From contig NZ_BDCG01000008.1 of the NCBI RefSeq assembly GCF_001613385.1, positions 393,394 through 457,393 of the forward strand: 64,000 bases of DNA, written 5' to 3'. The notes under the pieces were generated by a model. It was not told the origin of the DNA. It was given only the letters and a program-made list of their open reading frames with translations, and did no database searches. Made by a program: the position numbers and the translations under genes. This stretch comes from Nocardia flavorosea NBRC 108225 (GTDB taxonomy: Bacteria; Actinomycetota; Actinomycetes; Mycobacteriales; Mycobacteriaceae). Below are positions 53,301 to 64,000 of this stretch, piece by piece (the first letter of the stretch is position 1; every line of letters starts with the position of its first letter).

Positions 53301-56300
53301 TCACCTGGAAATCGATGCGGCCCAGGTAGTCCAACTCACCATCAGCCGTCCACCGCACCAGGTCACCAGTGCGATACATCCGCTCACCGGCTCCGAACGG
53401 GCTCGCCACGAAACGATCCGCACTCAGATCGGGCCGCGCCACGTAACCACGCGCCAACTGCGTACCGGCCAGATAGAGCTCACCCGCGACACCCACCGGC
53501 ACCGGCTGCAACCGGCCGTCCAGCACGTACGCCTGAGTGTTGAACTCCGGGGCACCGATCGGCACCGTGACCGTATCCGCGTCCGTGACCTCCTTATACG
53601 TCACAGAAACCGCAGCCTCGGTCGGACCGTACAGGTTGTGCACCGCGGCACCGGTCAGCTCGCGCAACCGCTGTGCCGTCTTCGGCGGCAACGCCTCACC
53701 GATCACGAATACATGCCGCAGACTCGCGAGGGCCCCCAGCGGGGTATGGGCGACGAACACCGTCAACATCGACGGCACGAAATCCGTCACCGTCACCTGC
53801 TGCTCAGCGATCACCCGCGCCAGATACTCGGGATCACGATGACCATCCGGGGTCGCCACCACCAAATGCGCACCGGCAGCCAACGGCAGGAAGTAACCCC
53901 ACAGCGACACATCGAACGTAGTCGCCGTCTTCTGCAAATAGACATCCGCAGAACCCATCGGGTACTGCGCCAGCATCCACGCGACCTGGTTCACGATCGC
54001 CGAATGCGGCACCGCCACACCCTTCGGACGACCCGTCGAACCTGACGTGAAGATCACATACGCCGTATTCGATGGCCGCACCGGCGCACGACGATCCGCA
54101 TCGGTCACCGGCGCGGCATCGAAACCACTGGTATCGACAGTATCCAGGGCAAACACCGGCACACCAGCGATCTCGCGTGTTCCGGCGCCGTCGTCCGCTG
54201 GCATATCCGCGGTGGTGGACAGCACGCACACCGGAGCCGCGGTCTCGACCACGTACCGGGTGCGCTCGACCGGATGGTCGGGATCCAGCGGCACGTACGC
54301 ACCCCCGGCAGTGACGACCGCATACATACCGGCCACGAGGTCCAATGAACGCGACATCAGCAGCGCGACAGAGGTTTCCGGACCCACTCCGAGCGAAATC
54401 AAATGCCGCGCCAGTCGATTCACGCGAGCCGAGAAGTCGGCATATGTCAGGGTTACGCTGTCGAAACTCACAGCTGCGGCGTCGGGAACCAGGGCCGCCT
54501 GCGTCTCGAACATCGATACCAGAGTGGCGCTGGTATCCACCATGTGCGCGGTATCGTTCCACCGGCGCAGCACGAGCTCACGCTCCACGTCGTCGAGAAG
54601 ATCGAACGTGCCGATCGGCCGGTCGGGATCATCGGCGATACCGGTGAGTACTCGCACGAGCCGATCCGCGATGCGCCGTACTTCGGCTTCGCCGAAAATG
54701 TCACGCAGATAGCCTGCGCGGAGACCGAGGGTGCTTCCCAGGGTGGCGACCAAGGTCAGCGGATAGTGCGTCGCGTCTTCCATGTCCAGCTCGGTCAGCG
54801 CGACCCCATCGATATCGACGGCCTGCGCCTGAATGCCGTCGGCATCCACCGGATACGACTCGAATACCAGCAGTGTGTCGAACAAGGTCGCCAACCCGGT
54901 CTGCGCCTGGATATCCGCCAGACCCACATGGTGGTGATCCAGCAGGTCGGCCTGCTCGCCCTGGGTCCGGGTCAGAAGCTCACGCACCGATTCGGAATGC
55001 TCGAATCGCACTCGCACCGGGACCGTGTTGATGAATAGACCGACCATCGATTCGACACCGGCCAGCTGTGCCGGGCGACCGGACACGGTGGTACCGAACA
55101 CCACATCGGCACGACCGGTCAACCGGCCGAGCAGCACCGCCCATGCTACTTGCAGCACGGTGTTAACGGTGACCCCGAGTTCGGCGGCCAGCGCAATGAC
55201 CCGCGAAGTCGCCTCAGGATCCAGCTCGAAAGTGTACTCACCGGACAGAGTTTCGATCTCGTGCGTACTGTCGGCCCCGCCGGAGAGCGGACCGCTGAGC
55301 AGCGTCGGCTCGTCCACACCGGACAGTGCCGAACTCCACGCAGCCAGTGCGACCCCGCGATCTTGCCGCCGCACCCAGCCCAGGAAGTGCCGGTAGGAAC
55401 GCACCGGCGGCAGGGCATCGGGATTTGCGCGGACTGCGTACAGGGCCAGCAAATCGCGCATCAACAACGGCATGGACCAGCCGTCGAGCACAATGTGATG
55501 ATTGGAGACCACGAACCGCCAGCGCTGCGCCGCAACCTTGATCAGCATGAACCGAATAAGGCCTGGCTCGGCCAGATCGAACCGCCTCGTTCGGTCCGCC
55601 TCGATCAGGTCCTCGGCATTACCGGTGTCGCTGCGATCGTGCTCGGTCCAGTCCACTCGGACCTCGCTCAGCACCACCTGCACCGGGTTGCCCGCGTGGT
55701 CTGTGACAAAAACGGTGCGCAAGTTCTCGTAACGGTCCACCAGTGCCTGCGCCGCCGCCCGCAACCGTCCGGCGTCCAGCCGGCCGGTCAGCGTCAGCAC
55801 CGACTGCGCGGTGTACACATCCACCGACTCGTCCGCCAGCTGGGCATGGAACAGCATCCCGTTCTGCAGAGCCGAGAGCGGCCACACATCGGCCACCGGC
55901 GTCGGGAACAGCCGCTCGAAGTTATCGACATCCGCCTGGGTCAACGCGACCATGGCGAAATCGGAGGGGGTGTGGCCACCCGCTCCCGGGGAAGCGACAT
56001 GCTGGGCAATGGCCGTCAATGCGCGCACCCATAGGTCGCCGAACTCGCGTGCCTCGTCGGCAGACAGCAGCGTCGACGGATAACCGATCCGCGCGGACAG
56101 TGTGTCACCGACCACGACCGCGTTGATATCGACCAGTGACATCGCCGGCATATCGGCGTCCTGAGCACCGGTCAGCCCGGCACTGTCACCAGCCGGCAGC
56201 CAGCCGAGGTCACCTGCGTCTTCGGAAAGCTCCCCGCCGCCGACACGGCCCAGATAGTTGAAGCTCACCTGGCCCGGAACGGTCCGCGGAAGCTCGACCG

Positions 56301-59300
56301 CGGTCGCGGAATTCAGATACCGCAGCAGACCGTAACCGATGCCCTTGTCCGGCACTGCCAGCAACTGTTCCTTCACTGCCTTGAGCGCGGTTCCCAGCGC
56401 CGGTCCGCCGTCCAATGCCTCGAGGATATCGATTCCGGACAGATCGAATCGGACCGGGAACAGCGTGGTGAACCAGCCGGCCGTTCGGGACAGATCAGCC
56501 CCGGGCACGACCGTTTCTTCACGCCCGTGTCCCTCGAGCCGCAGCAGTAGCGGATCATCGAGGGCCGTTCCCGGCACTCGCCGGGCGCGCCAGGCGGCAG
56601 TGGCCAGGGCGAGCGCGGTGAGCAGGCCGTCGTTCACACCGCCGTGGAACAGCGCCGGAACGGTCGTCAGCAGCGACTGCGTGACCGCGGCCGGCAGTTC
56701 GACCACATGGGTTTCGGAGACTCCGGTGGTATCCACCGCGGGATCTATCGGGCGGCTGCTGAGCAGCGGGTCCGGCGTACTGACGACGGTGCGCCAATAC
56801 GCGAGTTCGGCCACGCGCTCGGCGCTGTGCGCCTGACGTTCGAGCTCATGCGCCCAGGTGCGCATGGAGGTGACCGGCGCGGGCAACTGGGGGGTCTGAC
56901 CGGCCTTGTGGGCGACCGCGGACAGCACGAAATCAGGTATGAGAATCCGCCAGGTCACGCCGTCGACCACCAGGTGATGCGCAAGAACCACCAAACGACT
57001 CGTACGCTCGCCGGCATCGGGTTCCAGCCAGACGAACCGAAGTACTACACCGGCCGCCGGGTCGAGCCGATCCAACGCGGTATCAATTGCCGCCGCGGCA
57101 ATCTCGTGGAACTCGGCATCGGTGGCGGCACTGTCGAACACGGTGTGGTCGATGAGTGCGTCCACGTCGACGGAGCCCGGGGCGGTGGTTTCCAGCACCC
57201 AGTCCTCGTCTGAACGGAACAACCGCGCCCGCAACATATCGTGCCGATCTATCACCGAACCGGCGACCGCCGCGATCGACTCCCGGCTGATTCCGACCGG
57301 CAACTCCAGCGCAATCGATTGGTGGAACCGACCTGAGGAGCCGGGCCGTTCGACCATGAACCGCATGATGGGTGTGAGCGGCATTCGGCCGACTCCGCCC
57401 CCTGGCAATTCCGCCAGCGCCAAGGCGTCAGCTGCCCCGCTGTCCACGGATTCCGCTACCGCAGCCAGTCCTGCCACGGTGCGTTGCTCGAACACATTGC
57501 GCGGGGTGAACACCACACCACGCACCCTGGCTCGCGAAACCAGCTGAATGGACAGGATGCTGTCACCGCCGAGCGCGAAGAACGAATCGTCCACGCCGAC
57601 CCGCTCGACTCCGAGCACTTCGGCGAACACCTGGGCGATCGCCACCTCGACCTCGCCTTGTGGGGCTCGGTAGGAGCGTGCCTCGAGCACCGGCTCAGGT
57701 AGTGCTTTGCGGTCGAGTTTGCCGACCGGGGTAAGCGGGATCTCGTCGAGCACCACTATTGCCGATGGCACCATATACGCGGGCAACCGGTCGGAGACGA
57801 ACTCGGTCACCGCGGCGGTATCCACGCTCCGAGCCGCGGCAGGCAGGACGTAGGAGACCAGAATCGTTGCGCCCGCCGCGGTTTCCTTACCGAGAGTCAC
57901 CGCGTAATCAATATCCGAATGACTGGCCAGGGCGGTATCGACCTCACCCAGTTCCACGCGGAAACCACGAATCTTGACCTGGAAGTCCGTCCGGCCGACA
58001 TAGTCGAGTTCCCAATGCACCGTCGGTAACGCCTCGTTGCCGGCCCGCCGACCGGGGGCAGCATACCAGCGCACCACATCGCCAGTGCGATACATACGCG
58101 AACCTTGGAAGCTGAACGGGTTGGCGACGAACCGATCCGCGGTCAGACCAGCCCGATTGTGGTAACCGCGCGCCAGCGCTCCACCGGACAGATACAGCTC
58201 ACCCGCCACCCCCGGCGGCACCGGATTCAGCCGCGCGTCCAGGACCAGCGCCGACATTCCGTGCACCGGGTCACCGATGGTGACATGCTCGCCCGGGAAC
58301 AACCGGGCATACGAGGAGATGATCGTGGTCTCGGTGGGACCGTAGCCGTTGAAATACCGGCGCCCCGGCTCCCATTTGGCGAGCAATTCCGGCGTAGTCA
58401 CATCGCCACCGGCGGACACAACTTCCAGCGCGTCCAGGTCAGCCGGATCCATGGTGCCAAGCACCGCAGGAGTCATGACCATATGGGTCACTTCTTCGGT
58501 GCGCACCAGTTCGGCCAGATCGGGACCACCGATGATTTCGCCGGGGGCCACGACCAGGGTCGCACCGGTATAGCCGGTGCACACCCATTCCAGGACCGAC
58601 GGGTCGAAGCTCGGGGAACAGACGTGCAGGAACCGGTGCTTCGACTCGAGGTGATACAGATCAGTGGCCACATCGGCCAACCCGCCGATACCCGCGTGCG
58701 TGACCACAACGCCCTTGGGCAGCCCGGTCGAACCAGAGGTGTAGATGACATAGGCCGGATGCCACATCATCAACGGCGTGGTCCGCTCGGCATCGGTGAC
58801 CCGGTGCGCCGGTTTCGTGACCAGCTCCGCTCGGAACTCCGGATCGTCGAGCCGCAGCCACGGAGTCTCACCGGGCAACCGGTCGGCGAACTCGCCACTG
58901 GTCAAACCCAGCACCGCGCCGGAGTCGGAGAGCATATGCCGCATCCGGTCGGCCGGATAGCCGGTATCCACCGGCAGGTGCGCACCACCGGCCTTGGCGA
59001 CCGCCCAGAACGCCAGCACGATCTCATAGGATCTCGGGAACGCCAGTGCGACAACACTTTCCGGCCCGACACCGCGATCGATGAGCGCGCGGGCGAGCCG
59101 GGACGATTCAGCGTCGAGCTCCTGATAGGTCACCGAGCGACCTCGGTAACGGACGGCCACACCGTCCGGATTCATCCGAACGCCGTTGTGGAGCAGTTCC
59201 GGCAACAGGCCGGTAGCCATCACTTCGTCACCGTGGATATGGGTGAGCAGGCGATATTCGGAATCATCCATGATCGGCAGGTCACCGATCGGCGCGTTCG

Positions 59301-62300
59301 GGGTCCGGATCAGCGCCTCCAGCAGGTACAAGAAACGGCGGGAGAAAACAGCGATGGTTTCGGAGTCGAAGAGATCGCGGGCATAAGTGAATTCCGCGGC
59401 CATCCCGGCCTCGGTTTCGACGACCCGCAGGGAGAGATCGAACTTCGCGGTGTCGACATCGAAGTCGACACCGGAGATCCTCAGGCCAGGCAGTTGGAAA
59501 TCGGCGGCGGGCAGATTCTCGAACGACAGCGCCACCTGGAACAGCGGATGCCGGGCCGTGGAACGTTCGACCTCCACGAGTTCTACCAAACGTTCGAACG
59601 GCACATCGGCGTGCGCGAACGCCTGGAGGTCGGATTCCCTGGTGGCCGCGAGGAATTCGGCGAAACTGAACTCACCGCGCACATGCGAACGCAGCACCAG
59701 TGTGTTGACGAACATGCCGATCACATCGTCGAGTTCGGCTTCGCCACGACCGGCGATCGGCGTGCCGACCGCCACATCGTCGGTGCCCGACAGCCGCGCC
59801 AGCAGCAGGGCCAGCGCCGCGTGGATCACCATGAACACAGTGGCGTTGTGCTCGGTGGCCAGCCGTTTCACGCCCTCGTGCAGCGGGGCGTCGATCTGGA
59901 ACGGCACCGTGCCGCCGGCGAACGACTGGATTCCGGGCCGCGGGCGATCACCGGGCAGGTTGAGCTCGTCGGGCAATTGGGCCAGCGTCCGGCGCCAGTA
60001 CTGCACCTGCGCGCTGACCAGACTGTCCGGATCGTCCTCGGAGCCGAGGACTTCCCGCTGCCAGATGCTGTAGTCGGCGTACTGTACCGGTAGCGGCGCC
60101 CAGCCGGGCGGCGAACCCGCGGCGCGGGCGGCGTAGGCGGTCATCAGGTCACGGGTCAGCGGGCCCATCGACCAGCCGTCGGCGCTGATGTGATGCACGA
60201 CGAAGACCAGGACGTATTCGCTATCGGCAGGATGGAACAGCGCGGCCCGCAACGGCACTTCGGTCGTCACGTCGAAACCAGCAGCCACCACATCGGTGAT
60301 CCGGTCCCGCACTTCGTCGACCGGTACCGGCACCACAGTGAGATCCGGTACGGCCTGCGCGACCGGTAGTAGCAGCTGGTACGGGCGTCCATCGTGGGCC
60401 GGGTAGATGGTGCGTAGGGTTTCGTGCCGGGAGACCACGTCGGTGACGGCCGCACGCAGTGCGGCCACATCGAGGTCGCCGGCGAGGCGGACCGCCACGG
60501 GGATGTTGTAGGCGATCGAATCGGTATCGAACTGGTTGAGGAACCACATGCGTTGCTGTGCCAGCGACAACGGCACCCGCTCCGGCCGCGGCAGCGGCGC
60601 CAGCACTGGCAGATCATCACGCCCGGTGGCGGTTTCGGCGGCTGCGGCCAGCGAGGTGACGGTCGAGGACTCGAACAGCATCCGCACCGGGACCTGCGCG
60701 CCCAGCGCCTGACCCACGCGCGCGGCGACTTGGGTCGCGATCAGCGAGTTACCGCCCAGGGCAAAGAAGTCGTCATCGGCGCCGATGCGCTCGATACCGA
60801 GAACGTCGGCGAAGACCCCGGCCACGATCTCCTCGATCGGAGTCGACGGCGCCCGGAATTCCCGCGACTCGAACACCGGCTCCGGCAACGCCTTACGATC
60901 CAGCTTCCCAGAGGTGTTGAGTGGAAATTCGGCGAGTTCGACTACCGCCGACGGGATCATATAGGTCGGCAGCAACTCACGGACCGCTTCCAGCAGAGTG
61001 ACCGGCACGGTCCGCTCGCCCGGGGCAGCCACCACATAGGCGACCAGTTGCTCACCTAGAGTCGAGTTCGCCACCAACGCCACAGCCTGGCTGACCTGCG
61101 GCTGCGCCAGGAACGCCGACTCGATCTCACCGAGCTCGATCCGCTGCCCACGGAACTTCACCTGGAAGTCGGTACGACCCAGATACTCCAACACCGGCCC
61201 GCCATCGACACGCCGCCAGCGCACCAAGTCACCCGTGCGATACATCCGCCCGCCCGGGTCGAACGGGCTCGCCACAAACCGATCGGAGCTCAGATCCGGA
61301 CGCGTCACATAACCGCGAGCCAGCTGGTTGCCCGCCAGGTATAGTTCACCGATCACCCCCTCGGGCACCGGACGCAACCGGCTGTCGAGCGCATACACCT
61401 GCGAATTCCACTGCGGCACACCGATCGGCACACTCCCGGCCTCATCGCCCGTGGTCGGCCAGTAGGTGATCGAGACCGCGGCCTCGGTCGGGCCATAAAG
61501 GTTGTGCACCGCAGCATCCGAGACCGCGCGCATGGCCGTCACCGTCTCTGGCGGCAATGCCTCACCGATCACGAAGATGTGCCGCAGACTCGGGATGGCC
61601 CCCGACGGGGTATGCGCGGCGAACACCGTCAACATCGACGGCACGAAATCCGTCACCGTCACCTGCTGCTCAGCGATCACCCGCGCCAGATACTCGGGAT
61701 CACGATGACCATCCGGGGTCGCCACCACCAAATGCGCACCGGCAGCCAACGGCAGGAAGTAACCCCACAGCGACACATCGAACGTAGTCGCCGTCTTCTG
61801 CAAATAGACATCCGCAGAACCCATCGGATAGTGCGCCAGCATCCACGCGACCTGGTTCGCGATCGCCGAATGCGGCACCGCCACACCCTTCGGACGACCC
61901 GTCGAACCCGATGTGAAGATCACATACGCCGTATTCGATGGCCGCATCGGCGCGAGACGATCTGCATCAGTTACCGGAGCAGCATCGAAACCACTGATAT
62001 CGAGTATGTCCAGAGCAAGCACCGGCACACCCGCGAGCACACCCACAGTACCGCCCAGTGCGGAATCACCGGCTGCCGGTTCGATCCCGACAGCCTGGAC
62101 ATCGGCTGTAGTGGACAGCAGACACACCGGTGCCGCGGTATCGAGAATGTAGCCGATCCGCTCGCCCGGATGCGCCGGATCCAATGGCACATACGCACCA
62201 CCGGCCGCCACCACCGCATACATACCCACGACCAGATCCACCGATCGAGACGCAAGCAAACCGACCAACGACTCCGGGCCGACCCCTTGCGCGATCAGAT

Positions 62301-64000
62301 ACCGCGCCAAACGATTCACCCGAGCCGAGAACTCGCCGTAGGACAGACTCGTTCCCTCGAACGACACCGCCACTCGATCCGGGAAAGCGATCGCTGCCTG
62401 CTCGAATCCTTCCAGCAGCAGCCGTGGCGTGAAGGGGTACCCGGTGGCGTTCCACTGCTCGAGCATCAGCGTACGTTCGGCCGGGGCTAGGATCTCGAGG
62501 TCACCGACCGGCACGGCAGGATCCGCCGCGATGCCGTGCAGCAATCGAGTAAGCCGGTCGGCGAATCCCTCCGCCGTGGCGTGATCGAACAATGCGCTGG
62601 CATAGGTCAGGTATCCGTCCAGCCCCAAGGGCTCGCCGGCTTCGTCATAGGCATCGCCGACGATGAGGTTCAGGTCGAACTGCGACATCTCGGAATCGAA
62701 GTCCACCGGCGATACCGTCAGGCCCGGCAGGACCAGACCGGCCGGCCCCATGTTCTGGAAGGTCAGTCCCACCTGGAACAGCGGGTGCCGCGCGGTCGAA
62801 CGAACCGGGTTCAGCACCTCCACCAAACGCTCGAATGGCACATCCGCATGCGCGTAGGCCGCGATATCGATCTCACGCTGCCTCGCCAGCAGATCGGTAA
62901 ATGTTTCGCCGCGATCGACCTGAGTCCGCAACACCAGAGTGTTCACGAACATACCGATCAGATCATCAAGTGCCTGCTCTCCCCGACCCGCGATCGGTGT
63001 ACCGATCGCGATGTCATCGGTGCCCGACAGCCGCGACAGCAACACCGCCAGCGCCGAATGCACCACCATGAACAAGGTGGCCCCCTGCTGCTGGGCGACC
63101 CGAAGCAGCCCGGCATGGAGTTCGGGGGCGAAGCGGATCTCGACCCGGCCTCCGGCGAACGACTGCACCGCCGGACGCGGCCGATCCATCGGCAGGTCGA
63201 GTTGGTCCGGAATCCCGCCCAGCGCTGATTCCCAGTACCCGAGTTGCTTGGCCGCGAGCGATTCCGGATCGGTCTCGTCGCCGAGCAGGGCACGCTGCCA
63301 GATGCTGTAGTCGGCGTACTGCACCGGCAACGGTGCCCAGCCAGGAGCCTCACCAGCAGCGCGCGCCGCGTAGGCAGTCATCAGATCCCGCGTCAACGGC
63401 CCCACCGACGAACCGTCACTGGCGATATGGTGCACCACCATTGCCAGCACGAATTCTCCGGGCACGCCGGCGGTGTTCGCACCACTTTCGGCCGCATCCA
63501 CATCGACACGCGCCGCATCGACCGGTCCGTCCAGTTGGAACAGCGACACCCGCAACGGCACCTCGGCCGTCACATCGAAACCGGCCGACGCCAGATCCGA
63601 TACCGCACTGATCACCTCGGCAGCCGGCACCGAACGCATCCGCAGAACCGGACCGGCGTCGCCCGCCGGCAGCACCACCTGCACCGGACCGGATTCGGTC
63701 TCCGGATACACCGTGCGCAGCACCTCGTGCCGCGCCACCAGATCGGCAACCGCCGCCCGCAGGGCATTCACATCCAGATCACCGGACAACCGGATCGCCA
63801 TCGGTAGGTTGTACGCCGTCGACTGCTGATCGAAGCGGTTGAGGAACCACATCCGCTGCTGCGCCGACGACAACGGCGCCGCGACCACAGCTTCGCCCGT
63901 CGGCAAGGTGACGCTCGTACGCTGCCGAGGAACCAGTGCGGTTCGTCCGCCGGCCCCAGCCTGTTCCTCGATCCGCGCCGCCAACAAGGTCACCGTCGAT
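47311..64000 (-). CDS. Non-ribosomal peptide synthetase, 3' end with four modules and TE (5' end off window)
   Basis: More than 5560 aa are visible and the frame is open to the right edge. Domain order with rough positions: PCP tail (63900-64000); C1 63900-62530, A1 62500-60900, PCP1 Ser 60745-60747; C2 60600-59200, A2 59200-57680, PCP2 near 57560, E1 57430-55900; C3 55880-54570, A3 54500-53050, PCP3 near 52890, E2 52750-51260; C4 51240-49930, A4 49870-48420, PCP4 near 48250, TE 48090-47330 with GWSLGG Ser 47848-47850. C1 has HHIASDG. E1 and E2 have HHLVVDG and HHFVIDG. PCP2 and PCP3 are GGDS type, as expected before E; PCP1 and PCP4 are GGNS. Residues 2 and 3 should be D. The product is unidentified. 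Confidence 0.97.
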   Translation of the reverse strand, partial: STVTLLAARIEEQAGAGGRTALVPRQRTSVTLPTGEAVVAAPLSSAQQRMWFLNRFDQQSTAYNLPMAIRLSGDLDVNALRAAVADLVARHEVLRTVYPETESGPVQVVLPAGDAGPVLRMRSVPAAEVISAVSDLASAGFDVTAEVPLRVSLFQLDGPVDAARVDVDAAESGANTAGVPGEFVLAMVVHHIASDGSSVGPLTRDLMTAYAARAAGEAPGWAPLPVQYADYSIWQRALLGDETDPESLAAKQLGYWESALGGIPDQLDLPMDRPRPAVQSFAGGRVEIRFAPELHAGLLRVAQQQGATLFMVVHSALAVLLSRLSGTDDIAIGTPIAGRGEQALDDLIGMFVNTLVLRTQVDRGETFTDLLARQREIDIAAYAHADVPFERLVEVLNPVRSTARHPLFQVGLTFQNMGPAGLVLPGLTVSPVDFDSEMSQFDLNLIVGDAYDEAGEPLGLDGYLTYASALFDHATAEGFADRLTRLLHGIAADPAVPVGDLEILAPAERTLMLEQWNATGYPFTPRLLLEGFEQAAIAFPDRVAVSFEGTSLSYGEFSARVNRLARYLIAQGVGPESLVGLLASRSVDLVVGMYAVVAAGGAYVPLDPAHPGERIGYILDTAAPVCLLSTTADVQAVGIEPAAGDSALGGTVGVLAGVPVLALDILDISGFDAAPVTDADRLAPMRPSNTAYVIFTSGSTGRPKGVAVPHSAIANQVAWMLAHYPMGSADVYLQKTATTFDVSLWGYFLPLAAGAHLVVATPDGHRDPEYLARVIAEQQVTVTDFVPSMLTVFAAHTPSGAIPSLRHIFVIGEALPPETVTAMRAVSDAAVHNLYGPTEAAVSITYWPTTGDEAGSVPIGVPQWNSQVYALDSRLRPVPEGVIGELYLAGNQLARGYVTRPDLSSDRFVASPFDPGGRMYRTGDLVRWRRVDGGPVLEYLGRTDFQVKFRGQRIELGEIESAFLAQPQVSQAVALVANSTLGEQLVAYVVAAPGERTVPVTLLEAVRELLPTYMIPSAVVELAEFPLNTSGKLDRKALPEPVFESREFRAPSTPIEEIVAGVFADVLGIERIGADDDFFALGGNSLIATQVAARVGQALGAQVPVRMLFESSTVTSLAAAAETATGRDDLPVLAPLPRPERVPLSLAQQRMWFLNQFDTDSIAYNIPVAVRLAGDLDVAALRAAVTDVVSRHETLRTIYPAHDGRPYQLLLPVAQAVPDLTVVPVPVDEVRDRITDVVAAGFDVTTEVPLRAALFHPADSEYVLVFVVHHISADGWSMGPLTRDLMTAYAARAAGSPPGWAPLPVQYADYSIWQREVLGSEDDPDSLVSAQVQYWRRTLAQLPDELNLPGDRPRPGIQSFAGGTVPFQIDAPLHEGVKRLATEHNATVFMVIHAALALLLARLSGTDDVAVGTPIAGRGEAELDDVIGMFVNTLVLRSHVRGEFSFAEFLAATRESDLQAFAHADVPFERLVELVEVERSTARHPLFQVALSFENLPAADFQLPGLRISGVDFDVDTAKFDLSLRVVETEAGMAAEFTYARDLFDSETIAVFSRRFLYLLEALIRTPNAPIGDLPIMDDSEYRLLTHIHGDEVMATGLLPELLHNGVRMNPDGVAVRYRGRSVTYQELDAESSRLARALIDRGVGPESVVALAFPRSYEIVLAFWAVAKAGGAHLPVDTGYPADRMRHMLSDSGAVLGLTSGEFADRLPGETPWLRLDDPEFRAELVTKPAHRVTDAERTTPLMMWHPAYVIYTSGSTGLPKGVVVTHAGIGGLADVATDLYHLESKHRFLHVCSPSFDPSVLEWVCTGYTGATLVVAPGEIIGGPDLAELVRTEEVTHMVMTPAVLGTMDPADLDALEVVSAGGDVTTPELLAKWEPGRRYFNGYGPTETTIISSYARLFPGEHVTIGDPVHGMSALVLDARLNPVPPGVAGELYLSGGALARGYHNRAGLTADRFVANPFSFQGSRMYRTGDVVRWYAAPGRRAGNEALPTVHWELDYVGRTDFQVKIRGFRVELGEVDTALASHSDIDYAVTLGKETAAGATILVSYVLPAAARSVDTAAVTEFVSDRLPAYMVPSAIVVLDEIPLTPVGKLDRKALPEPVLEARSYRAPQGEVEVAIAQVFAEVLGVERVGVDDSFFALGGDSILSIQLVSRARVRGVVFTPRNVFEQRTVAGLAAVAESVDSGAADALALAELPGGGVGRMPLTPIMRFMVERPGSSGRFHQSIALELPVGISRESIAAVAGSVIDRHDMLRARLFRSDEDWVLETTAPGSVDVDALIDHTVFDSAATDAEFHEIAAAAIDTALDRLDPAAGVVLRFVWLEPDAGERTSRLVVLAHHLVVDGVTWRILIPDFVLSAVAHKAGQTPQLPAPVTSMRTWAHELERQAHSAERVAELAYWRTVVSTPDPLLSSRPIDPAVDTTGVSETHVVELPAAVTQSLLTTVPALFHGGVNDGLLTALALATAAWRARRVPGTALDDPLLLRLEGHGREETVVPGADLSRTAGWFTTLFPVRFDLSGIDILEALDGGPALGTALKAVKEQLLAVPDKGIGYGLLRYLNSATAVELPRTVPGQVSFNYLGRVGGGELSEDAGDLGWLPAGDSAGLTGAQDADMPAMSLVDINAVVVGDTLSARIGYPSTLLSADEAREFGDLWVRALTAIAQHVASPGAGGHTPSDFAMVALTQADVDNFERLFPTPVADVWPLSALQNGMLFHAQLADESVDVYTAQSVLTLTGRLDAGRLRAAAQALVDRYENLRTVFVTDHAGNPVQVVLSEVRVDWTEHDRSDTGNAEDLIEADRTRRFDLAEPGLIRFMLIKVAAQRWRFVVSNHHIVLDGWSMPLLMRDLLALYAVRANPDALPPVRSYRHFLGWVRRQDRGVALAAWSSALSGVDEPTLLSGPLSGGADSTHEIETLSGEYTFELDPEATSRVIALAAELGVTVNTVLQVAWAVLLGRLTGRADVVFGTTVSGRPAQLAGVESMVGLFINTVPVRVRFEHSESVRELLTRTQGEQADLLDHHHVGLADIQAQTGLATLFDTLLVFESYPVDADGIQAQAVDIDGVALTELDMEDATHYPLTLVATLGSTLGLRAGYLRDIFGEAEVRRIADRLVRVLTGIADDPDRPIGTFDLLDDVERELVLRRWNDTAHMVDTSATLVSMFETQAALVPDAAAVSFDSVTLTYADFSARVNRLARHLISLGVGPETSVALLMSRSLDLVAGMYAVVTAGGAYVPLDPDHPVERTRYVVETAAPVCVLSTTADMPADDGAGTREIAGVPVFALDTVDTSGFDAAPVTDADRRAPVRPSNTAYVIFTSGSTGRPKGVAVPHSAIVNQVAWMLAQYPMGSADVYLQKTATTFDVSLWGYFLPLAAGAHLVVATPDGHRDPEYLARVIAEQQVTVTDFVPSMLTVFVAHTPLGALASLRHVFVIGEALPPKTAQRLRELTGAAVHNLYGPTEAAVSVTYKEVTDADTVTVPIGAPEFNTQAYVLDGRLQPVPVGVAGELYLAGTQLARGYVARPDLSADRFVASPFGAGERMYRTGDLVRWTADGELDYLGRIDFQVKVRGLRIELGEIETALTEINEVSQAVVVVRGDTPAGDQLVGYVVPAAGATPDTEEVRSVLKGRLPAYMVPEALVVLAEIPLNATGKLDRRALPAPSFGPREFRAPSTAAEKVVAEVFAEVLGAPRVGVDDSFFALGGDSILSIQLVSRAKTRGVVFTPRDVFTHRTVAALADIATVGEAAEQRLAELPGNGVGEMPPLPFMAQILGENRPYGRFTQSMMLQLPAGIDHVGLVATLSALFEHHDALRALVRDRPGDPVLEVLAPDAIDIGALIHRAELDDAIDAAELSRIASAELDSALGRLDPTAVMAQFVWFSFPGERPDVLLFVAHHFVIDGVSWRIIIADLALAWSQVAGGQPVSLPPVGTSLRHWAHGLAEAAVTSERVAELPYWQKVSAAPEPVLGNRPFDPAIDTNATVERFEVTLPAATTEAVLTDIGTRYHGGPDDALLSALVLALARWRGGSPFEPAVVKLEGHGREETVVPGADLSRTVGWFTAVYPVRLELPEIDIDDAFAGGSALGAVVKAVKEQLLAVPDKGLGYGMLRYLNPETGNRLPEQIPGQIGFNYLGRATAGEIPAELAEFGWLPTGELGPLAADGARDMPAHAALDINAIVTSGADGPVLSTTFAYPTGLLSEARVREFADLWCAALTALADHARTTEAGGFTPSDMSLVRVSQTDIERWEQVYPAMSEVWPLSPLQSGLLFHAQLMRDGHDVYTMQTSLALSGRIDPARLRQAAETLLLRYPNLRTAFVADDTGQWVQVVLGSVSVPWRDIDLRDLPEHERDKELARLLTADRTQQFDMAAPPLVRFHLARLTDDGWQLTFTTHHILVDGWSMPLLMRDLLMLYAVRGDTAALGRAVSYRNYLSWLGNRDHAVSAQAWRDALAGFDGPTLLAPEPLASESYEMGTYIAEIDSDRTRCLTERTAELGVTVNTLVQAAWGVLLGWTTGRDDVVFGATVSGRPPELPGIESMVGLFINTLPVRVRIDRRASSNELLTELQREQAALMEHHHLGLTDIQRAAGVAVQFDTLLVFESYPTDAAAVAATGDIDGMSITGVQARDNSHYPLTLVVTADGTVRIMLKYLTSRFDAAAVETLAARLLRVIDHLVDAPDQPVGDAQLLSIAERAELGSRSGGPAVPAQTLPDLLTAAVAVDPSAPAVVFDGRRYTYEEFDERSNRLARALIVLGLGAEDVVALAVPRSADSVLAEWAVTKSGAAFLPVDPTYPEDRIAHMLTDSGASVGITVSSVRADLPDSVDWLVLDEFEIYGYSAAAITDAERVRPLTPANTAYVIYTSGSTGVPKGVVVSHAGLANFSAEQVERYGLTPASRALAFASPSFDASILELLLAVGSAGALVVVPTGTYGGAELGELISREGVTVGLITPSVLASLDPADLAGMEVIIAGGEAVSADLVAKWSTAPEGGIQRRFHNAYGPTEATIATNISGRLLPGDPVTIGGPVRGMRALVLDDRLNPVPEGVAGELYVGGVQLARGYHARAGLTSERFVADPHGEPGARLYRTGDLVRWRRDAAGDPAVEYVGRNDFQVKVRGFRIELGEIDAVLTSSGQVDFAVTLGHEGMAGAVSLVSYVVAVPGYSIDVTELRDYAGQRLPTHMVPSSIMVLDAIPLTPAGKLDRRALPEPVFAGEAEFRAPRSPLEHTVAAVFAEVLGVERVGVDDSFFALGGNSLLATKVAARLGAETGTDISVQWLFTDATVGGLAARLAEPAEAEELSEAALRVVLPIRETGSATPIFAIHARDGLAWSFTGLARLLPADQPIYGLQSPAYSDAGYDPASLSEIADRYLAEIRRIQPSGPYRLLGWSLGGVLAHAVATALQAAGEHVEMLAMLDSHPGVDPGVFETILRAALLEQGILTEDTDRNIGELGDAELARLHELIPPELLRLPVDRLRAVYRTAARSAELIAGHEPGIYRGVVDFFRADVPTPGAQQAGPRAGDWWPYVSGEVAEYAVPATHEEMTTAEALGVIAPHLLARLGITSGED

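Noticed and set aside
1..64000. CRISPR arrays, IS elements, prophage, tRNA or rRNA genes
   Set aside because: No regularly spaced direct repeats of CRISPR type, no transposase or phage proteins, and no tRNA or rRNA signatures were seen on reading both strands by eye; a covariance-model scan was not possible.

Overview
The window is high-GC actinobacterial chromosome. Gene content and order point to Nocardia or a close relative in the Mycobacteriales. Four blocks match Mycobacterium tuberculosis gene order recalled from memory: mprA-mprB-pepD-moaB2; perM-purN-purH with the Rv0954-type gene beside it; sucC-sucD next to an M23 peptidase; and uvrD1, chorismate mutase and pgi. I see no IS element, prophage, CRISPR array or tRNA.

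Layout. 1-3913 (minus): a stress two-component system, its HtrA protease and a MoaB-like gene, with paired direct repeats that look like MprA boxes before mprA and htrA. 4208-9821 (plus): a conservon (sensor kinase, roadblock protein, DUF742, small GTPase) extended by a degenerate MHYT-type membrane protein and a small coiled-coil protein. 10116-13054: a divergent zinc-economy locus. On one side are a COG0523 GTPase, L31B and L32; on the other are cysteine-poor L28, L33, S14 and S18. Two Zur-like boxes lie between them. 13202-14127: a lipoprotein gene and a frameshifted secreted-peptide gene. 14517-19430: purH, purN (apparently CTG-initiated), perM and a DUF5336 protein. 19634-21744: sucCD. 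22365-31211: M23 peptidase, a small membrane protein, uvrD1, chorismate mutase, a succinate-semialdehyde dehydrogenase and pgi, with copies of a dispersed hairpin repeat.

31274-47085: an acyltransferase-like protein, a secreted lipase, a membrane PH-like protein, and an encapsulin nanocompartment operon (cupin, DyP peroxidase with cargo-loading tail, shell protein). Then come thyA-dfrA, cobF, a DUF2630 protein, a flavin disulfide reductase, a type B carboxylesterase, an Fpg/Nei glycosylase, a potassium-channel-like protein, a membrane-anchored EEP-family protein and a Uma2-type protein. 47311-64000: the 3' part of a giant non-ribosomal peptide synthetase, reading C-A-PCP / C-A-PCP-E / C-A-PCP-E / C-A-PCP-TE, with its 5' end outside the window.

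The genes divide into housekeeping metabolism (purines, TCA cycle, glycolysis, folate), envelope and stress surveillance (MprAB, HtrA, conservon, M23, PerM), metal economy (Zur locus), oxidative defence (encapsulin-DyP) and secondary metabolism (NRPS). The least familiar features are the dispersed hairpin repeat family, the degenerate MHYT protein on the conservon, the CTG start of purN, the 24-bp and 36-bp in-frame repeats, and a 208-bp block identical between two adenylation domains of the NRPS.
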